From Elusimicrobiota bacterium (GTDB taxonomy: Bacteria; Elusimicrobiota; Elusimicrobia; UBA1565; UBA9628), in the NCBI GenBank assembly GCA_026388095.1, contig JAPLKL010000043.1:1-64000 (forward strand): a stretch of 64,000 nt of DNA. The letters are read 5' to 3'. Of the stretch, positions 36,670 through 45,014 are shown in pieces. Below the pieces are notes generated by a model that made no database searches, was not told where the DNA came from, and was given only the letters and a program-made list of their open reading frames with translations. Position 1 is the stretch's first letter. Every line of letters begins with the position of its first letter. The position numbers were made by a program, and so were the translations under genes.

Positions 36670-36895
36670 CCTGGGCTGACTTATCCACCAACTTAGCCCA
36701 GGGACGAGTCGGTGGATAAGTCCCGGAATAGGAGCCTGCCGGGACTATGGCCGAGCGCGAGGACCTCAAACGAACGCGCGCCCGCAGGGCGCGCGGAACC
36801 GCCCCCGAAGGGGGCGGAGCCGTTGCCATTGTTGCGTAACGGGGCTTTTGCGGGCTTCGTGCCCGCGACTCCGACGCGCAACAGCGCGCCGGAGT
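36670..36895. repeat. Hairpin array with pseudoknot-like interlocked repeats
   Basis: The 353-bp divergent gap before the ECF sigma gene holds two interlocked inverted repeats (CCTGGGCT 36670-36677 with AGCCCAGG 36695-36702; ACTTATCCACC 36679-36689 with GGTGGATAAGT 36711-36721), then four hairpins: 36776-36794 (8 bp, GCA loop), 36799-36817 (8 bp, GAA loop), 36850-36866 (6 bp) and 36868-36895 (6 bp plus 5 bp with one mismatch). No gene is seen here. Confidence 0.65.
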
Positions 36896-36920
36896 GCCAG
36901 GACGGATCAGCGGCCTTTCA

Positions 36921-36926
36921 TAAAAT
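36921..36926 (+). promoter_or_regulatory. -10 element, leaderless start of ECF sigma
   Basis: TAAAAT followed by 6 nt and then ATG at 36933. This supports the upstream ATG as the true start and suggests housekeeping-sigma transcription of the ECF gene. Confidence 0.5.
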
Positions 36927-36932
36927 CCTGTC

Positions 36933-37535
36933 ATGAGCCGAAACTTCCCGACCGGATTTTTCGTAAGCTTTAGCAGGATGGAATCCAAGACCGACCGGGA
37001 CCTGGTGCTGGCCTGCCTGGTGGGCGAGGCCGCGGCCTTCGAGGCCCTGCTGGGCCGCTATCAGGTGCGGGTCTTCAGCTTCATCCTGAGGCTGGCCGGC
37101 AACGCCTCCGACGCCGAGGACCTCTGCCAGGAGACCTTCCTCAAAGCCTTCGACAACCTGGAGGCTTACGACCAGCAGCGGCCTTTGGGATCCTGGCTGC
37201 TGGGCATCGCGCACAATACGGCGGTGGATTTCCTGCGCTCCCGCAAGGCCGCGGTGTCCTTGGATGACGAGGCCGACGCGCTGGAGCTCGGCGACCCGGG
37301 GCAGTCCGTGGAGGGGGCGGCGCAGGCGGCCTGGGATCAGCAGACCATGGAGCGGCTGATGGCGGAGCTGCCTGCGCTCTATCGGGAGGCTGTGGTCCTG
37401 CGCCACAACGAGGGCCTCGACTATGCGAGCCTGGCCGAAGTCCTCCAGATCCCCGAGGGCACGGCGAAGATCCGCCTGTTCCGGGGCCGGGAGCTTCTGC
37501 GCCGGAGACTCGCGGCGCTGGGCTACGGGGCATGA
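36933..37535 (+). CDS. ECF-type RNA polymerase sigma factor
   Basis: 200 aa. Region 2: LVGEAAAFEALLGRYQVRVF, DAEDLCQETFLKAFDNL, PLGSWLLGIAHNTAVDFLR. Region 4: LPALYREAVVLRHNEGLDY, LAEVLQIPEGTAKIRLFRGR. No region 3, as expected for ECF factors. The ATG at 36933 sits 6 nt after TAAAAT; a second ATG at 36978 is also possible. Followed after 43 bp by a zinc-finger membrane anti-sigma gene, the usual partner. Confidence 0.92.
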   Translation: MSRNFPTGFFVSFSRMESKTDRDLVLACLVGEAAAFEALLGRYQVRVFSFILRLAGNASDAEDLCQETFLKAFDNLEAYDQQRPLGSWLLGIAHNTAVDFLRSRKAAVSLDDEADALELGDPGQSVEGAAQAAWDQQTMERLMAELPALYREAVVLRHNEGLDYASLAEVLQIPEGTAKIRLFRGRELLRRRLAALGYGA

Positions 37536-37560
37536 AACTTTTGGCGCGGTTCATCCGTAT
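37533..37560 (+). promoter_or_regulatory. Candidate ECF-dependent promoter between sigma and anti-sigma genes
   Basis: TGAAACTTTT starting at 37533 contains AAC (37536-37538), followed by 17 nt and CGTAT (37556-37560). AAC-N16/17-CGT is the general ECF promoter pattern. It could let the sigma factor drive its own anti-sigma and the downstream membrane gene. Confidence 0.4.
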
Positions 37561-37578
37561 ACCTTGATGAGGCAAGCC

Positions 37579-38163
37579 ATGGACTGCAGACAAGCGGCGT
37601 TTAAGATGCAGGAGCTGCTAGACCGGGCGCTGGCCGCCGATGAGGAGGAGCTCCTGCGCGCGCATCTGGCCGCCTGCGCCGCCTGCGGCCGCGCCTTCAG
37701 GACGTTCGCCGCTGTGGCGAGGTCCTTGGCCGGGCTGCCCGCCTACAGCCTGGCTCCGGAGTCCCGGGCGCGGATCTTGGCGGCCTGGGCCGCGCGGCGC
37801 CGGAGCAAGACCTGGCTGCTTTGGACTTCGGCCGCGGCGCTGGCTTTCGTCTCCTGCGGCCTGGCCTCCGGCTTGTGGCTCTTGGACCGCAGCCTGACTT
37901 TGCAGAACGGCATGGCCGCCCTGGACCTGTTCCGGCAGCCGGAGCTGGCCTGGGGCATGCTGCGCCTGCAGCTCATGGACAAGTGCGTCGTCCTGGGCCA
38001 GTGGTGGTCGGCCGAGGCGGCTTGGCTGAGGCCCTCCTTGCTGGGCCTGACCGGGGGCACGGCTTTGACCTTGGTCCTATTCGCCGTCATGGCTTCCATA
38101 CTCTTGGTGATCTCGCTCATCGACCGGGTGCGCCCGGAGCCGCAACTAGGGAGGTATTTATGA
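37579..38163 (+). CDS. Membrane anti-sigma factor with zinc finger
   Basis: 194 aa. The N-terminal domain is zf-HC2-like: MDCRQAAFKMQELLDRALAA then LRAHLAACAACGRAF, giving the H-x3-C-x2-C core. Two hydrophobic segments follow (LLWTSAAALAFVSCGLASGL and LTLVLFAVMASILLVISLI). It would hold the upstream ECF factor at the membrane. Start at 37579 has TGAGG upstream; another ATG lies at 37567. The stop overlaps the next start (ATGA). Confidence 0.85.
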   Translation: MDCRQAAFKMQELLDRALAADEEELLRAHLAACAACGRAFRTFAAVARSLAGLPAYSLAPESRARILAAWAARRRSKTWLLWTSAAALAFVSCGLASGLWLLDRSLTLQNGMAALDLFRQPELAWGMLRLQLMDKCVVLGQWWSAEAAWLRPSLLGLTGGTALTLVLFAVMASILLVISLIDRVRPEPQLGRYL

Positions 38164-39314
38164 ACTTCGATCGCAGCGCGCGCGGCGCTTGTCTGGCGGC
38201 TTTGGCCTTGGCGGCCTCGGCCGCGCTGCCGGCCCCGTCCTGGGCCCGGCACCGGACCAGCTTCAACGTGGAGGCCAGGAACACGCGCCAGGGCGACGTC
38301 CTGGTCCCCAAGGGCGAGACCTTGCGCGAGAACCTGGCCGCCACCGGCGCCATCGTCGTCGACGGCGTGGTGGACGGAGACTGCGTGTCCTTGGGCGGCG
38401 CGGTCACCATCAACGGCGAGGTGCGCGGCGACGTGGCCGCTCTGGGAGGCCCCGCCGACGTGTCCGGCACGGTCAACGGCGACCTGGCGGTCATGGGCGG
38501 ACCGCTGCACATCTCCGGCACGGTGCGCGGCGACGCCGCGGACATGGGCGGGGACGTGACCTTGGACCCCAAGGCCGAAGTGGACGGCGACCTGTCCTTG
38601 CTGGGCGGCAAGCTGCACAAGGCCGACGGGGCGGTGATCAAGGGGACGGTCAGCCTGACGGACCTGGGCTTGGCCAAGACTCTCATGCCTTTGGCGAGCT
38701 CGCTGCGCTACGCCCCGAAGCTGGCCGAGAGGCTCTCGCCCTTCAAGCGCGTCCTGGAGTTCGTCATGTTCCTGATCTTCGCGGCCGGCATGGGCCTGAT
38801 GACCGTGCTCTTGACGGTGTTCCTGCCCAAGCAGGTCGAGGCCACGGCCGCGCTGATGAAGGCCGATTTCTGGAAGACGGCCGGGGTCGGGGCTTTGGTC
38901 GTCATGCTCACCTTCCCGGGCTTGCTCTTGATGGTGGTGTCCGTCCTGGGCATCCCGCTCATCCCGGTGGCGATACTCGTCTATTGCGCCGCCATCGTGA
39001 TGTCCATGGCCGCCTGCGGCCTGGTTCTGACCGGCCGCTTCTGCGAGGTGCGCCAGATGCCGGCGCCTCCGACTTTGGCCGGAGCGGCGCTGGGCTATGG
39101 CCTGCTGGTGGGTCTCATGGTCGTGGGCAAGTTCCTGCAGATCTTCGGCTCCGCCGGGGTCTTGCTGGGCGGCATATTCGTGGTGGCCAACCTCGTCGTG
39201 CTCTCCTGCGGCGTGGTCGTGGGCCTGGGAGCGATCTGGCTGACGCGCATGGGCACCAAGCCACGGACGCCGGCGGCGGCGCTGGCTCCGGCCGCGCCCG
39301 TCCCGCACCCCTAG
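38160..39314 (+). CDS. Bactofilin-like/polymer-forming membrane protein
   Basis: 384 aa. Signal peptide, then about 130 residues of glycine-punctuated beta repeats (VDGDCVSLGGAVTINGEVRG, VSGTVNGDLAVMGGPLHISG), typical of the bactofilin/polymer-forming right-handed beta helix. The C-terminal half has four or more membrane helices (MFLIFAAGMGLMTVLLTVFL, VVMLTFPGLLLMVVSVLGI). Such proteins accompany ECF/anti-sigma pairs in several phyla with unknown function. GGGAGG precedes ATG, which overlaps the anti-sigma stop. Confidence 0.8.
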   Translation: MNFDRSARGACLAALALAASAALPAPSWARHRTSFNVEARNTRQGDVLVPKGETLRENLAATGAIVVDGVVDGDCVSLGGAVTINGEVRGDVAALGGPADVSGTVNGDLAVMGGPLHISGTVRGDAADMGGDVTLDPKAEVDGDLSLLGGKLHKADGAVIKGTVSLTDLGLAKTLMPLASSLRYAPKLAERLSPFKRVLEFVMFLIFAAGMGLMTVLLTVFLPKQVEATAALMKADFWKTAGVGALVVMLTFPGLLLMVVSVLGIPLIPVAILVYCAAIVMSMAACGLVLTGRFCEVRQMPAPPTLAGAALGYGLLVGLMVVGKFLQIFGSAGVLLGGIFVVANLVVLSCGVVVGLGAIWLTRMGTKPRTPAAALAPAAPVPHP

Positions 39315-39340
39315 CCGGGGGCTGTACCAGCCCTTTACGA

Positions 39341-39555
39341 GCGGGCGAGCGACAGCTCGCCCGCAACCGCCCCGCGCACCTGTCCGTAAGGAAAGCGCGC
39401 AGGTACCTTGCGTCCCTGGCGTTCTCCTTAACGCACGGCAGCGGGGCAGAAGAACCTCTCCGGCTGGTCGGTGGTCGAGCGGAGAATGGCGCCTTCGGCG
39501 CGACTGGCGAGCCTTCGGCTCGCCAGTTCTAGGACGGGCTGTGTCCGGACATAGT
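39341..39555. repeat. Hairpin array with second copy of the 17-nt palindromic element
   Basis: The 284-bp gap between convergent genes has hairpins at 39341-39364 (perfect 10 bp, GACA loop), 39419-39434 (5 bp), 39489-39501 (5 bp, TTC loop) and 39503-39527 (perfect 11 bp, TTC loop), then CTGTGTCCGGACATAGT at 39539-39555, identical to 10087-10103. It may end transcripts from both sides. No gene is seen here. Confidence 0.65.
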
Positions 39556-39598
39556 GGTCATGCGACCTTGGGGCTCTTCCCGGTCCGTCTGCGCCCTG

Positions 39599-40324
39599 CT
39601 AGGGCAGTGCTCTCTCGGGAGCGCGCCAGAGCGTCTTGGGCGGGACCGGCTCGGAGTAGAACACCAGCTGGCCGCCCTCGACCTTCATGCCGTAGAGGAC
39701 GCCGTTGACGCCCAGGAACCACTGGATCTCTTTCTGCACGTCCGCGAGCTTGTTGTAGTTGACCATCAGCTGGCCCTGCGCATCCTCGCGGATCAGCGAG
39801 ACCGAGCCGGGCACGAGGCCGCCGTCCTCGTAGAGTACCGCGTATTCCACGGGCGTGAAGAGCACGTGCTCGGCGAGCTCGTAGGTCCGGCGCAGCAAGG
39901 CCGCCACCGAGACATCGGCTTGCGGCGTCTGCGGCTGGGCCGCGGGATAGGCGCGGATCATCCAGTCCTTCACGGCGAAATGATAGGCCTCCACCGGGAA
40001 TGCTTCGTCGAGCCCCTGCTCCAGGTCCGCGACTGGGTGGGCCGCGGCTCGGCTGCCCTGGCGGAATTTGACCCAGAGGTCGGCCTGAGGATCGAGACCG
40101 AGGCTGAAGCCGATGTCGCCTCGGCCGACCTGGCGCGATTCGGCGGCGCGGTCGGCCTGGGAGACGATCTCCTGGAGCGGAATGCGCAGGACTTCCCTGG
40201 GGGCGGGTTGGGCGGCCAAAGGCGCTAGGGCCGGGGCGGCTGAGGGCGGCGGGGCAACGCGGCCGTCCACGCCGGCGAGCTGCGCGGAGAGGAGCAAGGC
40301 TTGGAAAGCGCTGATGGGTTCCAT
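39599..40324 (-). CDS. Hypothetical protein, leaderless
   Basis: 241 aa from ATG 40324, which lies exactly 6 nt after TATAAT (40331-40336 complement). An upstream frame extension is low-complexity and unlikely. The N-terminus (ISAFQALLLSAQLAG) is only weakly hydrophobic, then a Pro/Ala-rich linker leads into a mixed domain (DIGFSLGLDPQADLWVKFRQ, GGLVPGSVSLIREDAQGQLM). No family recognised. Its stop faces the hairpin array. Confidence 0.6.
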   Translation of the reverse strand: MEPISAFQALLLSAQLAGVDGRVAPPPSAAPALAPLAAQPAPREVLRIPLQEIVSQADRAAESRQVGRGDIGFSLGLDPQADLWVKFRQGSRAAAHPVADLEQGLDEAFPVEAYHFAVKDWMIRAYPAAQPQTPQADVSVAALLRRTYELAEHVLFTPVEYAVLYEDGGLVPGSVSLIREDAQGQLMVNYNKLADVQKEIQWFLGVNGVLYGMKVEGGQLVFYSEPVPPKTLWRAPERALP

Positions 40325-40337
40325 GAGCCGATTATAG

Positions 40338-42305
40338 CTAAATGGAGGGTTTCTTGGCGGCGCCAAGGATGGCGTGGATCGCGGACAGGGCTTCTCTGTC
40401 CCGCGGCCCCGGCGACCGCATGAACCGCTCGGCGTACTGCCGGGCGTAGAGCTTGGTGTTCTCATCAAGGTAGGGCTCCATGCCCGAGAAGGCGAGCTGG
40501 GCGCCATAGCGGCTGCCCTCAAGCACAGCTGCGGCGCGCCGGCGCCCTTGCGGCGTCAACGCGGCCCCGATCTGCGCGAGGAACCCGCGCGCCTCCTGGG
40601 CCAGCACGGGGTCGCTGGTGTCCAGGAGATTGAACGCCAGACCGGCGAAAAGCTCCTCCCGATGCTCGTCAGGCAGGAAGAAATAGACCCGCAATCCATG
40701 GCCGTACTCCGCGACGCTCAAGAAGCGGCCGGGACCGAAGCAATCGCGCACCTCCTGCGGCTCGACGCCCCAGAGCGCGCGAAAACTGTCCTGGACGGCT
40801 TTGTCGTCCAGCAAGTCGGAGAGCGCGTAGACGGGGAGGCCGTGGCGCATCACGTCTTGCAGAAAAGCGTGGAAGTTGGCCAAGGCCTGCGGCTTGGGCG
40901 CGGCACGCAAGAAATATTCCAGCGCCCAATTGGAGCGCTTGGAGAACTGGGTCAGGTACACCTTGGAGTTGGGAAAGCCGAAGCCGGAGGTGACGACCCA
41001 AGAGGTCGGGACCGTGTGAGCCTTGACGAACAAAGCCTGGCGATAGCCGGAGTTGTTCTCGATGCGGCCTTGGGGGGAGATCCCGGTCTTGAGATTCCAC
41101 CCGCCCATCGCCAACGCCAGGCACAGCCCCAGGCCCAACTGCCTGTTGCGGCTGGCTCCGGCTGCTCCCGCCAAGAGCTTCGCCCAGAACAAGCCGGCCA
41201 GCGCGAGGAACGCGAACGCCGGCGGGCCCCAAAGGAATACCCCTCCCCCCCAGAAGCAGTCCAAAAGGGCAAAAGACGAGCCCAAGAGCGCCAACAGGGC
41301 CGCGGCTCGTCGTTGGTCCGCCTCCAACCTGGGCCAGGAGGCTTTGGCGGCGGCGGCCAGCGCCGCCAAGAGGCCGGCGCCGGCCAGCGCGGCGCCGAGG
41401 CCTTGAGCCGGCGAGAAGACCAGCGAACCGCTCAGCTGTTGCAGCGCCGTTTCAACCCGCGACCAGGGCCGAAGACCGCCTCTGAAGAAAAAATCCCACA
41501 GCAGCGAGCCCCAGCTTCCCGTCCCGGGCGTCGCCCGGAACTCGGTCGCCGCCAGCAGAAAAGACAGCAGCGAAGCGGGCCCCCGGATGTGGAAAGCCGC
41601 GGCGTACACGGCGGCGATTCCCAAGCAGGCTGCCAGCAGAGCGCCGAAGAACGCCGCGCGCCTTCCCTGCGGCGCCGCGAACCATAGCGCCGCGGCCGCC
41701 AGGGGCAGCAGAGCGGCATTGGCCGCGTGAAACAGGACCGCCGCGGCGAAGATCGCCGACAAGCCCGCGACCCGGCGTGGGCGCGGGTCTTCGACGACCT
41801 CCAAGGCCGCCCACCCCGTCGCCAAGGCGCCGACGGTCATGATGAGGTAGACCTGGCCTTCCGCGGCACGGCCCCAGAAGACGTAGGAGAGCCCGAGGCA
41901 GACGGCGCAGACCCCGGAGACCGCGGCGTCCCGCGTCAGCCGCAGGAGCAGGCGGTAATAGAGCCACACGCCCAGCGTCCCGAGCACGGCGTTGACCTTC
42001 TGGACGAGCTCATAGCCTGCCACGGGGTGGCCGGCCGCCACCAAGAGGTCGCGCAGTCCCAGCATGACCGGCATGAAGAGCAGATGCCTGCGGTTGAGCA
42101 AGGCCAACGCCAGGTTGGGCACGTGCCTTTCGATGACGAAGGAGAACATGACGCCATCGAAAACGTATATCTTGTCGGGGAAGGCGAGGTAGAGGCAAAG
42201 CAGGATGAGCAGCGCCGAGGCGATGAGCTTTGTGGTCTGTCTCTCCTCGGCCTTTCGGCTGGGCTCGACCGGCAGAGCCGGGCCGCGACCGTGCGAGCGT
42301 GCCAT
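40338..42305 (-). CDS. Polytopic membrane protein, glycosyltransferase-like (inferred)
   Basis: 655 aa. A dozen hydrophobic segments in the first 400 residues, opening with LIASALLILLCLYLAF and FDGVMFSFVIERHVPNLALA, then CLGLSYVFWGRAAEGQVY, a pattern seen in DUF2723/PMT-like GT-C enzymes (early Asp in a loop after helix 1). The C-terminal 250 residues are soluble and probably outside. It begins 15 bp after the stop of the PLD gene, so it is likely in the same operon. Enzyme activity is not proven. Confidence 0.6.
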   Translation of the reverse strand: MARSHGRGPALPVEPSRKAEERQTTKLIASALLILLCLYLAFPDKIYVFDGVMFSFVIERHVPNLALALLNRRHLLFMPVMLGLRDLLVAAGHPVAGYELVQKVNAVLGTLGVWLYYRLLLRLTRDAAVSGVCAVCLGLSYVFWGRAAEGQVYLIMTVGALATGWAALEVVEDPRPRRVAGLSAIFAAAVLFHAANAALLPLAAAALWFAAPQGRRAAFFGALLAACLGIAAVYAAAFHIRGPASLLSFLLAATEFRATPGTGSWGSLLWDFFFRGGLRPWSRVETALQQLSGSLVFSPAQGLGAALAGAGLLAALAAAAKASWPRLEADQRRAAALLALLGSSFALLDCFWGGGVFLWGPPAFAFLALAGLFWAKLLAGAAGASRNRQLGLGLCLALAMGGWNLKTGISPQGRIENNSGYRQALFVKAHTVPTSWVVTSGFGFPNSKVYLTQFSKRSNWALEYFLRAAPKPQALANFHAFLQDVMRHGLPVYALSDLLDDKAVQDSFRALWGVEPQEVRDCFGPGRFLSVAEYGHGLRVYFFLPDEHREELFAGLAFNLLDTSDPVLAQEARGFLAQIGAALTPQGRRRAAAVLEGSRYGAQLAFSGMEPYLDENTKLYARQYAERFMRSPGPRDREALSAIHAILGAAKKPSI

Positions 42306-42320
42306 CGGGATGGCGCTGGC

Positions 42321-43529
42321 CTATTTGCGCGGCTTGGGGTAATCCTTGCCGATGTCGAGGGCCTCGGTGTAGCTGGAGGTCCAGAGCTGGTCGTGGACCG
42401 CCGCGGCTTCCTTGGCCAGGGCCTCGTCCTTGACCACGACCTCCAGGTTGCGGGAGTCGTCGAGATAACCGCCGCTCCAGTTGCTGGTGCCCAGCCACAG
42501 AGTCTTGCCGTCCACCGTCATGAACTTGGAGTGGACCGTGCGCGAGAAGGGGATGGTCCCTTCGGCGGCCTCGGGGATGGTGATGATGCGGATCTCGACG
42601 TTGGGCAGCAGCGAGAGGCTCTTCAAGTGGTCGATGCCGGGCTTTTCCATGTTCCAGTGCGAGACCAGGAGCTTGACCTTGACCCCGCGAACCGCCGCGT
42701 CGCGCAGGGCGTTGTCGATGGGGGGGTAGAAGCGGCGCGGCCGGGAGAAGCTCAGGGGCTCGTAATCGAGCAAAGTGACGGCGATCTCGTTCTGGGCCGT
42801 GCCGATCAGCCGCGGCAGCTCGGTCTGGGAGTCTCCCACCCCCGGCGGGTCGAAGGACCAGGGGCTGGCCACCAAGTAGGCGCGGCGGTCCGTGGCCGCG
42901 GGCTGCGGCTTTTTGGCCAAAGGCGTCACGGGCTTGCCGGCCGCAGCCAGGGCCTGCGCCTTCCAGTCCTGCTCGAAGATGGCCCGCATGCCTTTGACGA
43001 TGCTCTCGTCGCTGACCAGAAGTCCCATCTCGTGGATGTGCTTGAGCGAGCGCCAGTCGAAGTTCTGCGAGCCCACGTAGCCGGTCTTGCCGTCGAAGAC
43101 CATGTACTTGGCGTGGATGATGCCGCTTCCGGCCGGGTTGACCTTGGCCCATTCGATGACGCGCAGCTCCAGGTTGGGGATGGCCTTGAGGCGGTCGAGG
43201 CCCTCGGGAGTGGTGGCGCCGCTCTTCTGCACCAGGAAGCGGATCTTGACCCCGCGCGCGCCGGCCGCGGCCAGGGCGGAGAAGACCGCGTCGATGGGCT
43301 CGGGCTTGGTGGAGACCGCGACGTAGAACTGGGCGATGTCGATGGTCTTCCGGGCCGCGGCGATGGCCTCGGGCCAGACCTCGGCGGCGCGGCGCAGCTC
43401 CGGCCGCTCCAAGGTCGTCTCGACCGGATAGCTGTAGACCAGCTCGAAGCCGGGCACGGTGAAGGCGGCGCGGGCCGCGTTCGCCGCGCCGCAGAGGATC
43501 AGGACGGCCAGGATTCTCGGGATTCTCAT
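42321..43529 (-). CDS. Secreted phospholipase D-like protein (two HKD motifs)
   Basis: 402 aa with a signal peptide (ILAVLILCGAANAARA). Two HKD half-sites: IIHAKYMVFDGKTGYVGSQN and VHSKFMTVDGKTLWLGTSN, each with the following G-S/T-x-N. The two-domain layout matches cardiolipin synthase/nuclease-like PLD enzymes; the substrate could be lipid or nucleic acid. AGGAGC precedes ATG. It lies 17 bp after DUF1460 and upstream of the membrane protein in an apparent operon. Confidence 0.88.
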   Translation of the reverse strand: MRIPRILAVLILCGAANAARAAFTVPGFELVYSYPVETTLERPELRRAAEVWPEAIAAARKTIDIAQFYVAVSTKPEPIDAVFSALAAAGARGVKIRFLVQKSGATTPEGLDRLKAIPNLELRVIEWAKVNPAGSGIIHAKYMVFDGKTGYVGSQNFDWRSLKHIHEMGLLVSDESIVKGMRAIFEQDWKAQALAAAGKPVTPLAKKPQPAATDRRAYLVASPWSFDPPGVGDSQTELPRLIGTAQNEIAVTLLDYEPLSFSRPRRFYPPIDNALRDAAVRGVKVKLLVSHWNMEKPGIDHLKSLSLLPNVEIRIITIPEAAEGTIPFSRTVHSKFMTVDGKTLWLGTSNWSGGYLDDSRNLEVVVKDEALAKEAAAVHDQLWTSSYTEALDIGKDYPKPRK

Positions 43530-43546
43530 ATGGGAACGCTCCTTGA

Positions 43547-44449
43547 TCAGCGGGCGAGGATCTGCTCCAGGTTCACGCCGACGACTTTCCAGGCAGCGTT
43601 GTCGTAGCGCGAGAAGAACTTGTCAGCGGGCTGCTCCTCCATCGTCTTGCCGTAGGCGGCGTGGCGCACGAAGCGCTTGCCGTCCTTGGCCACGATGAGC
43701 ATCTGGTGCGTGATGGCCTGGGGCTTGTCCGGCAGGTCCTCGCGGACGAGGTTGGCGACCGTGCCGGAAGGGATCCGGTCCATGACTTGCGCAAGCGCGG
43801 CCAGGGGCACGTAGGTTATGGTGGAGACCTCGTCTTGGAATTGCGCGCCCAGCTCCCGCATGCGCTTGAGCTTGGCCTCCAGCTCCGGCTTGGGCAGGTC
43901 GGAGAAGCCCTTGATGTCGTTGAAGGTGTGGGTGAGGTACCAGGCGCGCTTGGAGATGCGCTTGTGCATCACCATGGCCCGGCCGCCGGCCACGTCGCGG
44001 GTGATGTCTTTGAGGAAGCCCGCGGCTTCGTTGTTGACCCTCCAGTCCGTCTCCGGGAAATGGTTGCGCGTCTCGTATGAGACCTGGCCGTCCCGGTAGC
44101 GGATCTTCTGCAGGAGCGCCTTGGCCCGGTCCAGGTCGCTCTCCCAGGACAGCGCCATCGCCTCCTCGACGAAGGTCGTGCAGTCCAGCGACCGGAAGCT
44201 GTACGTGGGGCTGTGGTCGAACTCGCCGTTCGGACCTTCGCCCATGGGCCCCAGGTTATAAGGGATCCCCAGGAAGGCCGCGCTCACGGCCTCGAAGCGC
44301 TCCGGCCAATCCGGATGGGACTTATGGATGGCGCGCAGGGCCTGGGCGATCTCCGGCTCGGAGAGGTCCTTGAAGCGGGGCTCCGCCTGGGGCGAGGCCG
44401 CCCAAGAGGAGGCGGCCAAGCCCAGGCAGCAGAACGTCAGAAAGGACAT
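43547..44449 (-). CDS. DUF1460 family N-acetylmuramoyl-L-alanine amidase-like protein
   Basis: 300 aa, signal peptide (FLTFCCLGLAASSWA). DUF1460 features: AAFLGIPYNLGPMGEGPNGE, FRSLDCTTFVEEAMAL (catalytic Cys of the NlpC/P60-like fold), IRYRDGQVSYETRNHF (His), and TITYVPLAALAQVMDRIPSG then TVANLVRED. A structurally studied member is a cell-wall amidase. Starts 12 bp after the DUF2914 gene; probably one envelope operon with PLD. Confidence 0.82.
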   Translation of the reverse strand: MSFLTFCCLGLAASSWAASPQAEPRFKDLSEPEIAQALRAIHKSHPDWPERFEAVSAAFLGIPYNLGPMGEGPNGEFDHSPTYSFRSLDCTTFVEEAMALSWESDLDRAKALLQKIRYRDGQVSYETRNHFPETDWRVNNEAAGFLKDITRDVAGGRAMVMHKRISKRAWYLTHTFNDIKGFSDLPKPELEAKLKRMRELGAQFQDEVSTITYVPLAALAQVMDRIPSGTVANLVREDLPDKPQAITHQMLIVAKDGKRFVRHAAYGKTMEEQPADKFFSRYDNAAWKVVGVNLEQILAR

Positions 44450-44461
44450 CGACGCCGGCGG

Positions 44462-44944
44462 CTACTTGGTGGCCGGAGCCGGGGCCGGGGCGGCAGCCGG
44501 AGCCGCGGCCTCAGCGCTCACCGTGAATTCCACGGAGCCGAGGCTCTCGCCGCTCTCGGACTGGAGTTCGACCTTCCAGGAGCCGGGCTGGACCTTCTTG
44601 GAGGCCCACCAGCGGCCGGAGGTCTTGATCTCGATCGGGTGCTCGTAGACCGGCTTGCCGCTCATGGACCAGACGTACTTGACCTTGGCCGGGGGCTCGG
44701 TCACCGCGAGCTTCGTCCAGCAGTAGACCTGTCCCACTTCGGCGCCGAACGTGGTGGCTTCGCCGGTCGCTTCCCGGTTCTCCACGCCCGTGGCCACGAG
44801 GATCTTCTCGACCTTGACTGCGGCCGGGGCCGGGGCGGCCTTGGTCTCGGCCGGCGTGGCCGCCGGTGCTGCCGGGGCCGCAGGGGCCTGGGCCCAGCCG
44901 GAGACAGCCGCGAACATCAGGACTGACGCGAACCACTTTTTCAT
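44462..44944 (-). CDS. Secreted DUF2914-like protein
   Basis: 160 aa. Signal peptide (FASVLMFAAVSGWAQA), Ala/Pro-rich linker, then a beta domain with the DUF2914 pattern: VGQVYCWTKL, KVKYVWSMSGKPVYEHPIEI, GRWWASKKVQPGSWKVELQS, SVEFTV. Ends in another Ala/Pro tail. Carbohydrate- or envelope-binding is guessed from the fold only. AAGGAGG precedes ATG at 44944, and TATAAT (44987-44992 complement) gives a leader of about 36 nt: an ordinary Shine-Dalgarno gene. Confidence 0.72.
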   Translation of the reverse strand: MKKWFASVLMFAAVSGWAQAPAAPAAPAATPAETKAAPAPAAVKVEKILVATGVENREATGEATTFGAEVGQVYCWTKLAVTEPPAKVKYVWSMSGKPVYEHPIEIKTSGRWWASKKVQPGSWKVELQSESGESLGSVEFTVSAEAAAPAAAPAPAPATK

Positions 44945-44986
44945 GATGAATCCTCCTTGAGATTTGCCGGACACGACTCTGGCCGT

Positions 44987-44992
44987 ATTATA
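44987..44992 (-). promoter_or_regulatory. TATAAT promoter of the DUF2914-DUF1460-PLD operon
   Basis: Consensus -10 on the minus strand, about 42 nt before the ATG at 44944 with AAGGAGG between. It contrasts with the leaderless promoters elsewhere in the window. Confidence 0.5.
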
Positions 44993-45014
44993 CTCTAAGT
45001 GAGCCTGCGCTGCG

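Noticed and set aside
36679-36721. Two inverted TTATCCACC sequences resembling DnaA boxes
   Set aside because: Each differs from the TTATNCACA box at the last base, only two are present, no AT-rich unwinding region follows, and dnaA/dnaN are not nearby. Better explained as the stem of an inverted repeat.
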